NCBI GenBank assembly: GCA_964247055.1
Contig: OZ176051.1
Coordinates: 4,154,001-4,218,000 of the forward strand
Direction: 5' to 3'
DNA: 64,000 nucleotides
Source: Paragordius varius
Taxonomy: Eukaryota; Nematomorpha
Shown: in pieces, positions 26,101 to 38,485 of the stretch
Layout: the number at the start of each line of letters is the position of its first letter
Numbering within the stretch: position 1 is the stretch's first letter
Translations under genes and position numbers: made by a program
The notes under the pieces: generated by a model
What the model saw: only the letters and a program-made list of their open reading frames with translations
Database searches by the model: none
Told to the model about the DNA's origin: nothing

Positions 26101-29100
26101 TCAGCTAGAATATTTTATTGTTCATCCTCGAATAATCTTTCAAATAATTGGTATAGATGTAAAATTTTGTTAGAAAGATATAAAACCAATTTTTGAAAGA
26201 ATCTTATATAGTTTAAACTGTTCTTATTTTAAATAGATTAACCAACGTATGCAAACATCCATATACTTCTTTTAAATTGTGCTAATTATATTATTTATGG
26301 AAAAAGAATTTGTTAATTGCACTTCACGTATTTTACAAAATGATCAAATACGGTTACTTGCTAACATAAATGAAATGTACAGTAAAGACAAAAATTTATG
26401 ACAAAACTTTAAACCACCAAAATATTAAATACTCATAAAATATGCCCATTGATCTAAAGTATGATTTGTTTTCTTTCTATCTCTCTGATACTTTACAAGG
26501 TATACTTTAACTCGTAATGATATTTATGTGAATCTATTGTATTACACGAAAAGCAGTTATTAATATTTTATTTGCGCTCTCCATAAATAATGGTTAAAAG
26601 ATAGCTTTGAAATATTTAGCTCCAGACTATAATTTCCAAAGGATGAATATGGCACAGATAACCTTTTTTTAAAGTAAAAATAAATGTGAAATGATTGAAT
26701 GTGATGTCAAATGTTTCGGTTAACGTGTGTAATAGCTTGCTTGCTTGCTCGCTCGCTTGTTCCCCCCCTCTTTGCTAAAAAAAACTGAATATCACATACA
26801 TATATTTTTTATATGGAAAAGTAGAAGTAAGTTAACGAACTTTTAACCTTTTTTTACCTTTTTTTCCTCTGGTGAATGATGAATGCACAACATATAGTTG
26901 ACAAAGTTTATACAGTGCACAGTATAAGCTCGATCATCATAATAGATAGTTTGTGTTGTTTGTTAGAGTAAAGTATGAATTTGAAACAACACACTCTAGT
27001 ATATGTCTATCCCTAGAGCATTACGTTTGCAATGCAATTTGAATCACCTTAAAGTACCATAAACATCACTTATAGAATCATATCAAAGCTTCGCATACCT
27101 ATTGAAATAAGTTTATATCGCTCTCATATGATGCTAAAATTTAACTTAGGAAAGACTGGAAAAATTAATATTGTATTCATTATGGTTATACATTTCGAGA
27201 GTTTTTTTAAAGCCTACTACATTGCAACTGCAATTAGCTTAGCTCGAGGTTAAACTCTGAATTATCTGTACAGTGCAATCTTTTTTTGCTTTTAATTATT
27301 TTGCTATATTTATTTTAATTATTATTATTATTATTATTATATCTGTTACATATGTCAAATGCTCTATATTGACATCCAGGTTAACCTTATTTTACAATAC
27401 TATAAAATTAAGTGTAATATATAGTTATGTAGTTAGCTAAATGACACGCGAAACTATGAACGATTACTTTTCACCGTTATAAATTTAAGTTTTATATGTC
27501 TACATAAATATATAAGCTTAATTATATATTGGAGTAATATGTAGAAGTCTTTTTTAAATGTTAACAAATTTGAAGAGAATTAATTTGGGTTAAAACATTG
27601 TAAAAATTGAAATACAGTCTATCTACCATCACCTCCAAAAATAAAATTAACGGAACTACTAAAAAATAAAAATCAATTTTTCACAACGTTCTTAGTGTTA
27701 ACGTAGCTAAGAGATTTTGTCAAATTTAATAGTTTAAACCATTCATTTCCTAAGTTTGTCAAATATTTAAATTATAAAATCCTTATCCCCCATGCCTTTT
27801 CACATAGAAAAGATAAAATTCTCTAATTTTTTGCCTCATTTAAAGTTATCGGTCTTAACCCATAAAATATAATATTGTGGCATTTTATTCTAAAATATGA
27901 TATTTATTAGGGATGTATTTTTTAGGCAGTTCTAATTAAAAAAAATTTCTAACTGTTAAACTTAGCGTTTAGCAATATCGAAAAAAAAATATTTTTAATT
28001 ATAACCGCTTGGTCTTTATATTTTTAGAATTTATATTGAACTTTTATTAATTAATATTCTTTTACCTTTTTTAGATGCCCCGCTAAAAGATCCACATCCT
28101 ACCCTAAACATCCTACTTTCATCCAAATTTAATAATAAAAAGGAAAATAACCATGAAACATTATTACAGAATGGTAAACAGCACGAATTATTGAATGGGA
28201 TGAAAGATGAATCGTATTTAAAGGAGGGACACATTGAAAATGGTCTTGATTTGAACAACCGAACACTAATCCACACATTAGCTAAAAATAATTTGGCTTT
28301 TTTATTTCCACCGTTTAACCCACCCCTACTTTCGGCTATAAAAGCTGATAATCATAACGATAGCGAAACGAATAGAGAAAACAAAAGCGTAAAACTTAAC
28401 CCAAAAGATACCAACAAAGATTTGTTTTTCGAAAGCACGGACCGACTTTTATGCGGAACATGTGGTAAAACATTTGATTCCAACAATGCCCTAAACTTTA
28501 TTAAACACAGAATTATAGAATCTCATTATAATACTCAACTTGTTTGCAATTCCGAAGTAGAAAAGAAAAATAAAAATATGGTTAATGCCACATTCATTGA
28601 AAATCGATGCTTTTCTGAACCAATCTTGGTTGATCCCATACCAATTCACTCTGAGCCTTTAACTTCCGAAGAAAAATTAAACAATTATCATATTTGGTAT
28701 CATCCGTTATTGCTCTCCAAACAACAAAAAGATTCAAAATTTGTTCACAACTCATTTGTATTTGAAGAGTCATTAAACGACTTAACAGATAAAAATAAAG
28801 AAAATGCGAAACTAAATAAAAAATCTTATTCCTTAACCGATTTAAGCGCGCAACAGACGATGAAACAATACGTTCAAACAGTTTACCCATCAAAGGATGA
28901 TTTGATAGGAATGAGGGGAGATAGTTTCCAACATAAACATTACCATGTGACATTAAACCCTGTGCCTAAAATAATAGGTTATAAACATATTACATTGAAA
29001 ATTAAAGCAAATAAGCATTTTTATTGGTCAAAATATTTAATAACTAAAATTTTTAAAAATTTATAAGTTAATGTCTATTAATAAGTTTATCTATCTTTAT

Positions 29101-32100
29101 TTTATGTTTTGCGATTATGGATAATTTAATTTTAATCTCTCATTATATTTAACACATTTTAGTCAAACCTACCTCTCAAATATGTAAAATGGTCCAAAGA
29201 GGTCACCAACCTGCCGCATTTAACTGCTTGCATTGTAAATTTACCACACAAAATTCTCTTTCAATGCTTTTACATATCAAAGAAATGCATAATAATATAG
29301 AAATTTGCAAAATTTCTCTTACTACTACGCCAGATCCCACACTATTAATTAAGGGAAAGTCACCCGCTTCTCCCACACGAAAATGTGATGGTGAACTTGA
29401 ATCTAGTGCAAATCTGTTTGATAGCTGGCTCCTGAAATCCCTGGAAAAGGATTTTGAAAGCTCACCAAAGTTGCCTTCGACGGACAAAACTGCAGATTTT
29501 TCAAGCGATAATGATGCGTCATCCGCTAACAAATATTTAATACAATACCTTACGAAATTGTATGCCTACAATACTAATAAATCATCTTTAAACGATGACA
29601 AAACGAGAGAAAAGTATATGACAAACTATAAACTTTATATGGAAAACGTAAACGAAGTTTACAAAAGCATGTTGGCAAAAAATCGCCACAATACAGACTT
29701 GTCCGAAGAAACATTCTTGAATGGCAATCAATTTCGCAAAGACTCCTACAACAGTAGTTCTTTGGGCATTCACTCAATGGAGGGCAGCAACGTTTTTAGC
29801 CCAACAGAACTGGAGATGACCAAACTTTTGTTTGCCAGCCGAAATAATAACTTAAGTTATAACGATTATACGAACATAAATCACAAGGAAAATAACAAGA
29901 GTTCAGATATTAACGATGAAGAAGAGGAGGAAATGGAAGGCGAGGAAGAATTCGAGAGTGAAGGCAGTGGAGAGGAATTCAATGAAAGCTTTAGAAGGAA
30001 TGGTAGTTTGTTAAATGGAGGAGATCACGACACCATGTTAAATCATCAGGATTACGAAAACAATGGGAATTCAACATTGTTGAATAGCTTTGGACACAAT
30101 GGTTCAGTTAATGGTACAGCTGGTGGTAAAGTGAAAGATTGCGAATTTTGTGGAAAATCATTTAGGTATTTTGGTTGACAATTTTTTATGTGTTTGTGAA
30201 TGCATAGATTACCATGACTATGACCACTTATAAAAATGAACTGTAATAAACTATCAAATGTTTATCACCTGATTAAAATAACTTTAATTTAATGTGAGAA
30301 AATTATGTATTCGTATGATTTATTAAATTTTTTTCAATTTATTAAATTTATAAATATATTTTAACTATGGTAATGACTGTTTATAAGTGCATTTATGAGC
30401 GGTCAGATCATATTTTATTTTTAATATATAATATTTATTTTCACTATACTTTAGATTCATGAGCAATCTAATTGTCCATCGACGATCTCACACCGGTGAA
30501 AAACCTTACAAATGTTCGCTTTGTAGTCATGCCTGTACCCAAGCTAGTAAACTTAAAAGACACATGAAAACGCATTTAAATAAACCACCAACAACTCTCT
30601 CATCATCTCAAATGCCAGCATCTTTTTCAATGATTAATTCTGTTATCAACAATAATAACAGCACATTATCGAGCCCAAATAATCAAAATGTTAATAACGC
30701 GACAGGCAATCATAGTTACAATTTAACGAGCAATGGCAATAACCCAATCGCGATTGATCACTATTCGCCATCGATCTCTAGTAATTTTCTTAATATTAGT
30801 GGTGGGGATGTTTGGAAGAGCTTGAAACAAAGTTTACAAAAATATAACGCATACAATGGGAACAATAACGGATCTGAACAAACACTCTTAGCTCCACCCA
30901 CTTCAGTTGAACTTGAAAGAATGTTAAAGCGAGAACCTCCTCAATCTAAATTAATCGACAAAACCGCATCTCAGCAACAACAATCAAGCGATATCAGTTC
31001 AACACTCACAAATAATTCTAATGGTAGGACAAAACAAATATCTGAATTGCAAAAGAAACTCTTGCCTTCCCTCATCTCCTCAGATGATAAAATGACGTTG
31101 ATAAACCAAATTATGCAGAATTATGGTTTCGATCAGCAAAATAACCGAGATAAATCTACAATGGGTATGAACATTTCAGAGATAAATAGGTTATTTGCTG
31201 GCTCAACTAAAAACAGACCTATGGCTAATGGCCAATCCAATAAACGTTTAAATGAAATGCTTGATGATACTCTAAGTTCACACGAAAATGATTTAAACAC
31301 CATCAAACGAAAGCGAGAAAGTTCGGATAGCTCTTCTCTTCAAAATGGTTCAGAAGATATTAGGAAAAACCAGGCGACCGAGTTATTAAATGATACCACA
31401 AGACTGAACGGAGTCAATGGGAGTGACCATACATCAGATTTATCTGGTACGCAAACTTCGCCATCTATGATAGTTGACGCTTCCTCGCAAAATGATATAA
31501 CCGTAACGGATCACAATAATAACCACATTTTCGGTAGCAATAATCTCCAAAAAGCTACCATAAACAGTATATTAACTGCAACATCAGAACAAAATTCTTC
31601 CCATTCGACGGGTTTGTACGTAGATGAGGACTTGCGAACGACCATCAGTACCATACTGAATGGCAAGAATTCTCGATATTCCGATTATAATAATGGAAGC
31701 ATTAAATCTATCATGAATGATTTCAATACTAACAGTAATGTCAACACCAATTCATCATCCCAAAATGATGGAGTTACTCTTAATTCAATGGTCGCTGATG
31801 CCATGAACAATCAAGCAGGAGCTGCTAACAAGCGGACCGCTACTTGTGAATTTTGTGGTAAAGTGTTTCGGAATTGTAGCAATTTGACAGTTCATCGAAG
31901 AAGTCATACGGGAGAAAAGCCATATAAATGTGCTTTGTGCCCATATGCTTGTGCCCAAAGTTCGAAATTGACGCGGCATATGCGTACTCATGGACGCCTA
32001 ACTGATAAAGTTGTATATCGGTAAGTAAAGTTTTACATTTTTTTCTACATATACCATAATTATTGAATGTTTATTTATTGAACTTTATTTATGATTTTAT

Positions 32101-33447
32101 AGCTGTCGTTTTTGCGATATGCCATTTTCACTCCCCACTACACTGCAAAAACATATGCGGAAATGTCTTTTATCATTTACGGCCCAAACGAATCCAGAGC
32201 TTGCTGGAGCCAGCGATGAAATTAATGCTTTGCTGGCGAACCGCGCAACCAATGGACACAAAGGCGGAAAGCTGAATTTATCATCAAACATTGATATTGA
32301 AAGCCTTAAAATGACACCCAGTGACTATTACAATAAATATTTTGCGAACTCAGTAGCGAACATGGCAGCCGGGAAACGCCTATTTGCATCAAAGAAACAG
32401 GGAGCCAATAAGAAACTAAATGCAGTTGAAGAGTCGGACAACAAGAATAATATAAGCAGCAGTCCGGCATCCATCAAAAGAGAATTTACAAACCATGTTG
32501 GAGATGGTGTCGAAAGTACTGAAACAACTAATGGTTTTGATAGGGAGAGACTTGAAAACCTTATCATGGCTTCACGTAATGTGGAAGGTAAAAATTTATC
32601 AGAAAATGTAAATGGAAATAGTGATGCTCCTCTAACAATCGCCGAAGATGATAACATCAAGTCAGAAACGACAGAAAGTGAAACGCATGCGCCAAAAGAA
32701 AACAGTGAAATAAAAGATGGTCAACTCAACAGCGAAAATAGCGGATCTGATGATGCTAAAGACGAAGTATTTGATGTTGGAACCATTTTTTCCAAGAATC
32801 ATTTCAGTTACAACAGTTATAAACGCATGTCTAATCGTTCACGTTTAAACAGCGAAAGTGGCAATGGTACAGGCTTTGCAAATAATCTGAATGGGATGTC
32901 CACACCGACAAATAACAGTCATAATAGCAGCACTAACAAATCTGGTAAATTTACACATCTTATCGGAGGAGGAGGGTATATCAATGGATTATCAGGTGCA
33001 ACAAAAATCGTTCCACCAGAATCGCCTAAATCATCGAAAAATGTAGATGGTCAAAATAATGATACTTTTTTGACACCCAATAGCGCAAAAACTAATGGTT
33101 TGACGAATAAATCATCAACAAGCAGTCCTACCACCTCTGTGGCCACCAATCCATATGCAAATTTACATGATTTATATGCTTCAGCATACTATGCAAATTA
33201 TTTGAAAATGGCGGCTGCCTTCTTTGCCTCCCCGTCAAATTGTAACAATGGGACTGGAATTACGACATCTGGTTCCTCCTCTATGAAAAATGAATTGATT
33301 AAAAAATATTTGGAACAACAGAATCAACAAAAAGTTCAAAATAAGAATGAGAACGATAACTTACTTTCCGCTAAAGGTATGATGTTTGGTGGAGCGCCGC
33401 CCTCTTTTATCGCTGGGGCTTCGAATACTTCAAATGGCATCAGTTAA
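20358..33447 (+). CDS. BCL11: BCL11 (CTIP/EVI9) C2H2 zinc-finger transcriptional regulator
   Basis: Five exons in phase: 20358-20448, 28075-28977, 29163-30165, 30455-32020 and 32103-33447, giving about 1635 aa (vertebrate BCL11A about 835). Exon 1 opens [11 protein letters not shown], matching the conserved N-terminal SRRKQ..PQH motif that recruits the NuRD complex. Zinc fingers follow the BCL11 plan. A CCHC-like finger ([14 protein letters not shown]) lies near residue 156 and finger 1 near 353. Fingers 2-3 near 658-706 include [18 protein letters not shown] and [15 protein letters not shown]. The fingers 4-6 block near 1130-1210 includes [31 protein letters not shown] and [21 protein letters not shown]. 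Fingers 2 and 4 each follow an acidic or Ser/Asn-rich linker; a Glu-rich stretch precedes finger 2. BCL11 proteins bind DNA in the nucleus and mainly repress transcription in neural and blood-type lineages. The last finger ends H-x3-C rather than the usual His. The extra length is low-complexity Asn/Ser linker. Confidence 0.95.
21327..21408. repeat. Exact 41-bp tandem duplication
   Basis: ATTGAGTACAAGGTTATAAG and the next 21 bases occur twice head to tail with no mismatch seen. It lies in BCL11 intron 1. Confidence 0.92.
23106..23130. repeat. (TA)n microsatellite
   Basis: A TA run of about 25 bp in BCL11 intron 1. Confidence 0.9.
27316..27341. repeat. (ATT)n microsatellite
   Basis: A trinucleotide ATT run of about 26 bp in BCL11 intron 1. 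Confidence 0.85.
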
Positions 33448-34875
33448 ATTTATCATTCATATATATATATATATATATATATACTATACTCTATTTAATG
33501 GTCATTTTTTACTCACTATGCAAACCTTTATATAATAATTAATGTAAAAGTACTCACCCATATTATTTTAAGACAATCTACTGAATCATATATATGTATG
33601 TATATACAATTTTATCAAACTCAGGGATTATGTTTATATAACATACTGTATATAAAAACAGATTATCATATAAAAAATGAATAGCTGATATCCACATATT
33701 TAACTGTCGAACCGGCATATTAATGTTTAAATTTTATAACTTTTCTGTAAATTAAATGTTGTATATAATGATACTAATATTTTTATGTCTTATATATGTA
33801 AAACCACCACTATACAATCCGCCTATGCAATTATTTTTAGTATTTTTATTTTTTTATAGAAAATTTTATTTTTTGTAGAATAGCTATCAGTTTATACTTT
33901 TATGTTTTAGATATGTAAGTTTTTATGCAAACAAATTACAGATTATATACATTAGGCATTTTCGAGATCTTTTTGTCATATATATTATCATTTCACATAT
34001 TTATATCGTACTTCTGTACCAGTGAAAATTATTATCAAATTTATGATTTTTACGACAAAATATAGGTAAAACTAACCACATTTTATCTATCATAATTTAA
34101 AATTATGTGCATAGTTTTTCGTTTTCAACAACTATAAAGATTTTTGAATTTTTATGGACTAATTTATGAATTATGCAAAATCATATGTTTTAAGGCAGTT
34201 GAAAGAACCTTATTTTTGAGTGAGAAACATGAAAAATACAATATAGAAATTTGCCAACGATTCCCGGTATTTTATGAGAAATCAACATAAAAAATTGTTG
34301 TAATATGTATAATATTTTTTTTATAAACTTTCAGATTTTATTTTGTCAAAAATGTAATGTACACCTTATATATAAAAACACCATACCTACCTATATAAAT
34401 GTTTATATAAAGCATTAGCATATAAATAATACATAATACAATAAATTAAAATCATCTATTATATCTTTACCCTAACAGAAACATACTTTTAGCTCTGAAG
34501 GACCGGTCATTTAATATCGGTTAATATCATACACTTTTCGAATATTTAGAAGGATATCCTTAAAAATACATCAACATAGAGTTTCATGTTCTCCCAATAA
34601 AATATTTAATTATTATTTTCATAAATTATATGATTTTTCTCCACCAAAGATAAATTTAAATTTTTTTTTTCAGATGTATCAATTGATGTCGAAAAGTGAT
34701 TATGTTCTCCCAATTCTGGTGTGCTGTAAAATATTATGCGCTTAAATAAAATTTTGATAAATTTGAAAAATAATTGATTTTACCTGGCAGAAATTAATTT
34801 CGCATTATTAATTTCAAGTGTGTAAAATCTTTAACGATGGTATTTTGGGTTTGGGATTATCCTTATGGTATATAG
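33448..34875. other. BCL11 3' flank
   Basis: A TA microsatellite sits at about 33460-33482, directly after the stop codon. The rest is AT-rich, presumably including the 3' UTR; AATAAA-like signals occur near 34437. No other gene was seen. Confidence 0.5.
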
Positions 34876-36698
34876 CAGTGATACTCAAACCGCGGCCCGC
34901 GGGCCGCATGCGGCCCTAAGAATGCTTTAAAATTACCCTATGACCATATTGATACTTAATTAATTTTTTTATATATGAATTTTTAAAATACACATAAACG
35001 AATTTTCGTTTATTTTAAAATTAATTTATTTTCTTTAAATCTATTTCGTAATTACTATTTTTTACCCAATTTGGTATAAAAATTTCCCTACATAAAATGA
35101 TTTCAAAATTTTGCCACACGTCTCTGTTTCTGTATTTTATTTTAAAATTTTTATTGGATTCCTTTTTTGTATTTAAGCAAGCTTTTCACCCAAACTTGCA
35201 TATGCATATTCTTTTCATCGCTATCCTGCATCATTTTATATAACTCATTCCCATAAAATATTTTTCAAATCAACATCATTAAATTTTTACCTATTTTTTA
35301 TAGCATAATTTAAATTATATTCCTATTTTTTGCAAAAATTTACATAATTTTTAAATATAAATTCAAAGGATGACATCTAATGAAAAACGTAAATTATCCG
35401 ATAAAAATCGCTCTTTAAAAAGGAATGGGAAGAAAAATTCTTTGTCGATTTTAAAAATGTTGATACCTGCCTTATATGCAAGGACAACATAATTATAAAA
35501 AAATACAAGATTGCAAGACATTTTACAATCCATCATTCTCATAAATTACCAGAAAATCATGAGGAAAGAAACGAAAAAAATAAAAAATTAAGGAATTATA
35601 CCAGAAAGAAAATCTATTATTTTTATAGCTTTCTCCCAGGAAAAGTTGTAACATTAGCTTCGTATGAAATTGTTATAATTTAGGAAAAAATATGAAACCG
35701 TTTACTGATTCCCAACTAATAAAAAAAAGTGGTAGCACATTTTTCGATAATAACACTGCTCAACAAGGTTTTGCACCACCCCATTATTTTTGCATTTTCT
35801 GATACCTAATGGCATGGATAGGCCAAAACAAAAAAGAAAATTGAGGCCACCAATAGGATTTTTTCAAAATTTAATTTTTAAATTTGTATTAATTCAAAAT
35901 TAACAATCATTCCTCGTGTACATATGTTTAAATATTCAAACAAGCAAGTCGATACAAGTAATTTTTCCTGCATGGATAACAAATTCTAGGCATAAAATAA
36001 GAACTAAACAAGCTAAGAGCCAAAGTATTAAAAATCTAAAAGGGGCTTATGTATAGTGTGATAGATATGGGCGGCTGCACAAGCTCTGCATATCCCCCAA
36101 GCGATCCTATAATTATGCCAGATATGGCAAAGATAACAATAAGTAATCGTAAAGTCAGATAAGAGAGACTTGCAAGCAAAATCGTGGCAAATTGACATGT
36201 CAAATTAACCAATTTACAGAATAAAGTTAGATAAATTCTACAATTAAATTGAATAAAAAGATTAGGTAAATACAAATGGTCCACCATAATAGTAAATTCT
36301 ACTAAAAGTGGCTACACAACATCCATCTGAAATTCAAAATACAAAACAACCAATAATTTTAAAAAAATAAGGTATATCCACTAGGTATAAATAATGGATT
36401 TTTTATAAGAACCAACTCAAGAGAAAAAGTCTAATAAGTACTCGAAAGAACGAAAACCAACAAAAAAAATATAGCCTATCTGAAAGCTGAAGGTTTAAAC
36501 AATAGGATGCCTTTTTTAGTATTTTTTTAAAAAATTTTTATATGTGTTAAAAATTCACTTGAAAAAAAGACTAAATTTTGACGTTTAAGTCCGTACTATT
36601 TTTTTCTCTCTGATATTTAAATGACATATTTATATTCAAAATATAGAGTTTAAAACGCTTTATTAAATGATATTAAGTTTATAATATAATAACATACT

Positions 36699-38485
36699 AG
36701 CGTGAATCTCGTGCTGCTACGCAGCCCGAGGAAGTCCTTCGGACTTCTGGGGGGGGGGGGGGGGGGGGTTCGAAGTTTGGATTTGAATGGGTCTACCGTT
36801 TTTCCTGTAGATCACAAAGCCAGCATTTTCCATTTTTATAAATATATAGATTACCATAAATAATGTTTTAATATCCATATATCTTTTAACATGCTATACA
36901 TATGATAAATACTCCTTACTCAGCAGCTATCATCAAAGAAACGCTTGATTAAAATGTTTGCCTTTTAACAGGGAATACGTGGAATTCATATAGAATTTTT
37001 ACGGTCTCATACCTAGGGCGAAAAATCGATTTAGAAAATTATTTTTGTGGACTTTGTTTTTTGAAAAAGGTGGCATTTTACGGGGGGAGCGGGTAAAAAG
37101 AGGGCCTAAATCAAAAAAGTGGCTCGGCTATGTTCGGCGCAATCGAAAATAAGTAAACAAAAATCATATTTGAAATTGAATGGTCCAACACGTTCTCCGG
37201 AAAATTGTCTCAAAAACACGATTATGTGGACTTGTGTTTTCAAAAAAAACCCGTTTTTCATACGGGGTGGGCCCGAACTGGGGGCCTATTTCAAAAAAAG
37301 GGCGAAGCTATTGTCGGGACATTTATTAATGATTATATTTTTTCGATATTTGGATTTGATTGGGTCTACCGGTTTTCCTGTACCAGATCACAAAGCCAGC
37401 ATTTTCCATTTTTATAAATATATAGATGAGGATAAATAATGTATTAATATCCATATATCTTTTAACATGCTATGCATATGATAGATACTCCTTACTCAGC
37501 ATCTATCATCAAAGAAACGCTTGACTAAAATTTTTGCCTTTTACCAGGCAATACGAAAAATCTTTCTCGAATTTTTACAGTCTCATACCGTGGACAAAAA
37601 AATACAATCAAAAAAATATTTTTGTGGACTTTGTTTTTTTTGAAAAAAATGGCATTTTACGGGGGTAGCGGGTAAAAAGAGGGCCTAAATCAAAAAAGTG
37701 ACTCGACCATGTTCAGCGCGATCAAAAATAAGTAAACAAAATTCATATTTGAAATTGAATGGTCCAACACGTTCTCCAAAAAATTGACCTAACCCAATTT
37801 TCACACGGGGTGGCCCCGAACTGGGGACCTAATTCCAAAAAAGGGCGAAGCTATTGTCGGGCCATTCATTAATGATTATATTTTTTCGATATTTGGATTT
37901 GATTGGGATCACTGGTTTTCCGGAAACAGTTCACAAAGTTATATGAAAAATCAGTTTTTAGCGGGTAGCTCCTTACCCAGCAGCTATCATCAAATAAACG
38001 GTGGACTAAAATTTTTGCCTTTTAACAGGGAATACGTGGAATCCATATAGAATTTTTACGGTCTCATACCTAGGGCGAAAAATCGATTTAGAAAATTATT
38101 TTTGTGGACTTTGTTTTTTGAAAAAGGTGGCATTTTACGGGGGGAGCGGGTAAAAAGAGGGCCTAAATCAAAAAAGTGGCTCGGCTATGTTCGGCGCAAT
38201 CGAAAATAAGTAAACAAAAATCATATTTGAAATTGAATGGTCCAACACGTTCTCCGGAAAATTGTCTCAAAAACACGATTATGTGGACTTGTGTTTTCAA
38301 AAAAAACCCGTTTTTCATACGGGGTGGGCCCGAACTGGGGGCCTATTTCAAAAAAAGGGCGAAGCTATTGTCGGGACATTTATTAATGATTATATTTTTT
38401 CGATATTTGGATTTGATTGGGTCTACCGGTTTTCCTGTACCAGATCACAAAGCCAGCATTTTCCATTTTTATAAATATATAGATT
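36699..38485 (+). mobile_element. Family C repeat cluster nested in the hAT element
   Basis: It begins ACTAGCGTGAATCTCGTGCT followed by GCTACGCAGCCCGAGG and a small hairpin AGTCCTTCGGACT. It ends CATTTTTATAAATATATAGA. Three related units follow one another, keyed on CCTTACYCAGCAKCTATCAT at 36914, 37490 and 37971. Units 1 and 3 are nearly identical over about 430 bp; unit 2 is diverged. The frames of 106 and 118 codons inside (MARLCSAQSK...) are duplicated repeat sequence rather than host genes. Confidence 0.65.
36749..36768 (+). repeat. Poly-G tract (20 G)
   Basis: Twenty consecutive G residues just inside the left end of a family C repeat, in a strongly AT-rich genome. The tract could form a G-quadruplex. 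The copy at 40940 has only seven G at the same place, so length varies between copies. Confidence 0.9.

Larger units (their letters stand above)
20449..28074 (+). other. BCL11 first intron (7.6 kb), candidate regulatory DNA
   Basis: This intron separates the tiny NuRD-motif exon from the rest of BCL11. It contains no transposon that I recognise, in contrast to flanking regions. It has many short TG, CT/GA and GTTA/GCTT simple runs, for example near 22195, 25091, 25265, 25420, 26010 and 26735. Open frames on the minus strand near 21239-21915 have no known domain. Large first introns of developmental regulators often hold enhancers; that role is inference. Confidence 0.55.

Noticed and set aside
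28031-33100. Minus-strand open frames across BCL11 exons
   Set aside because: They are antisense shadows of the long BCL11 coding exons.
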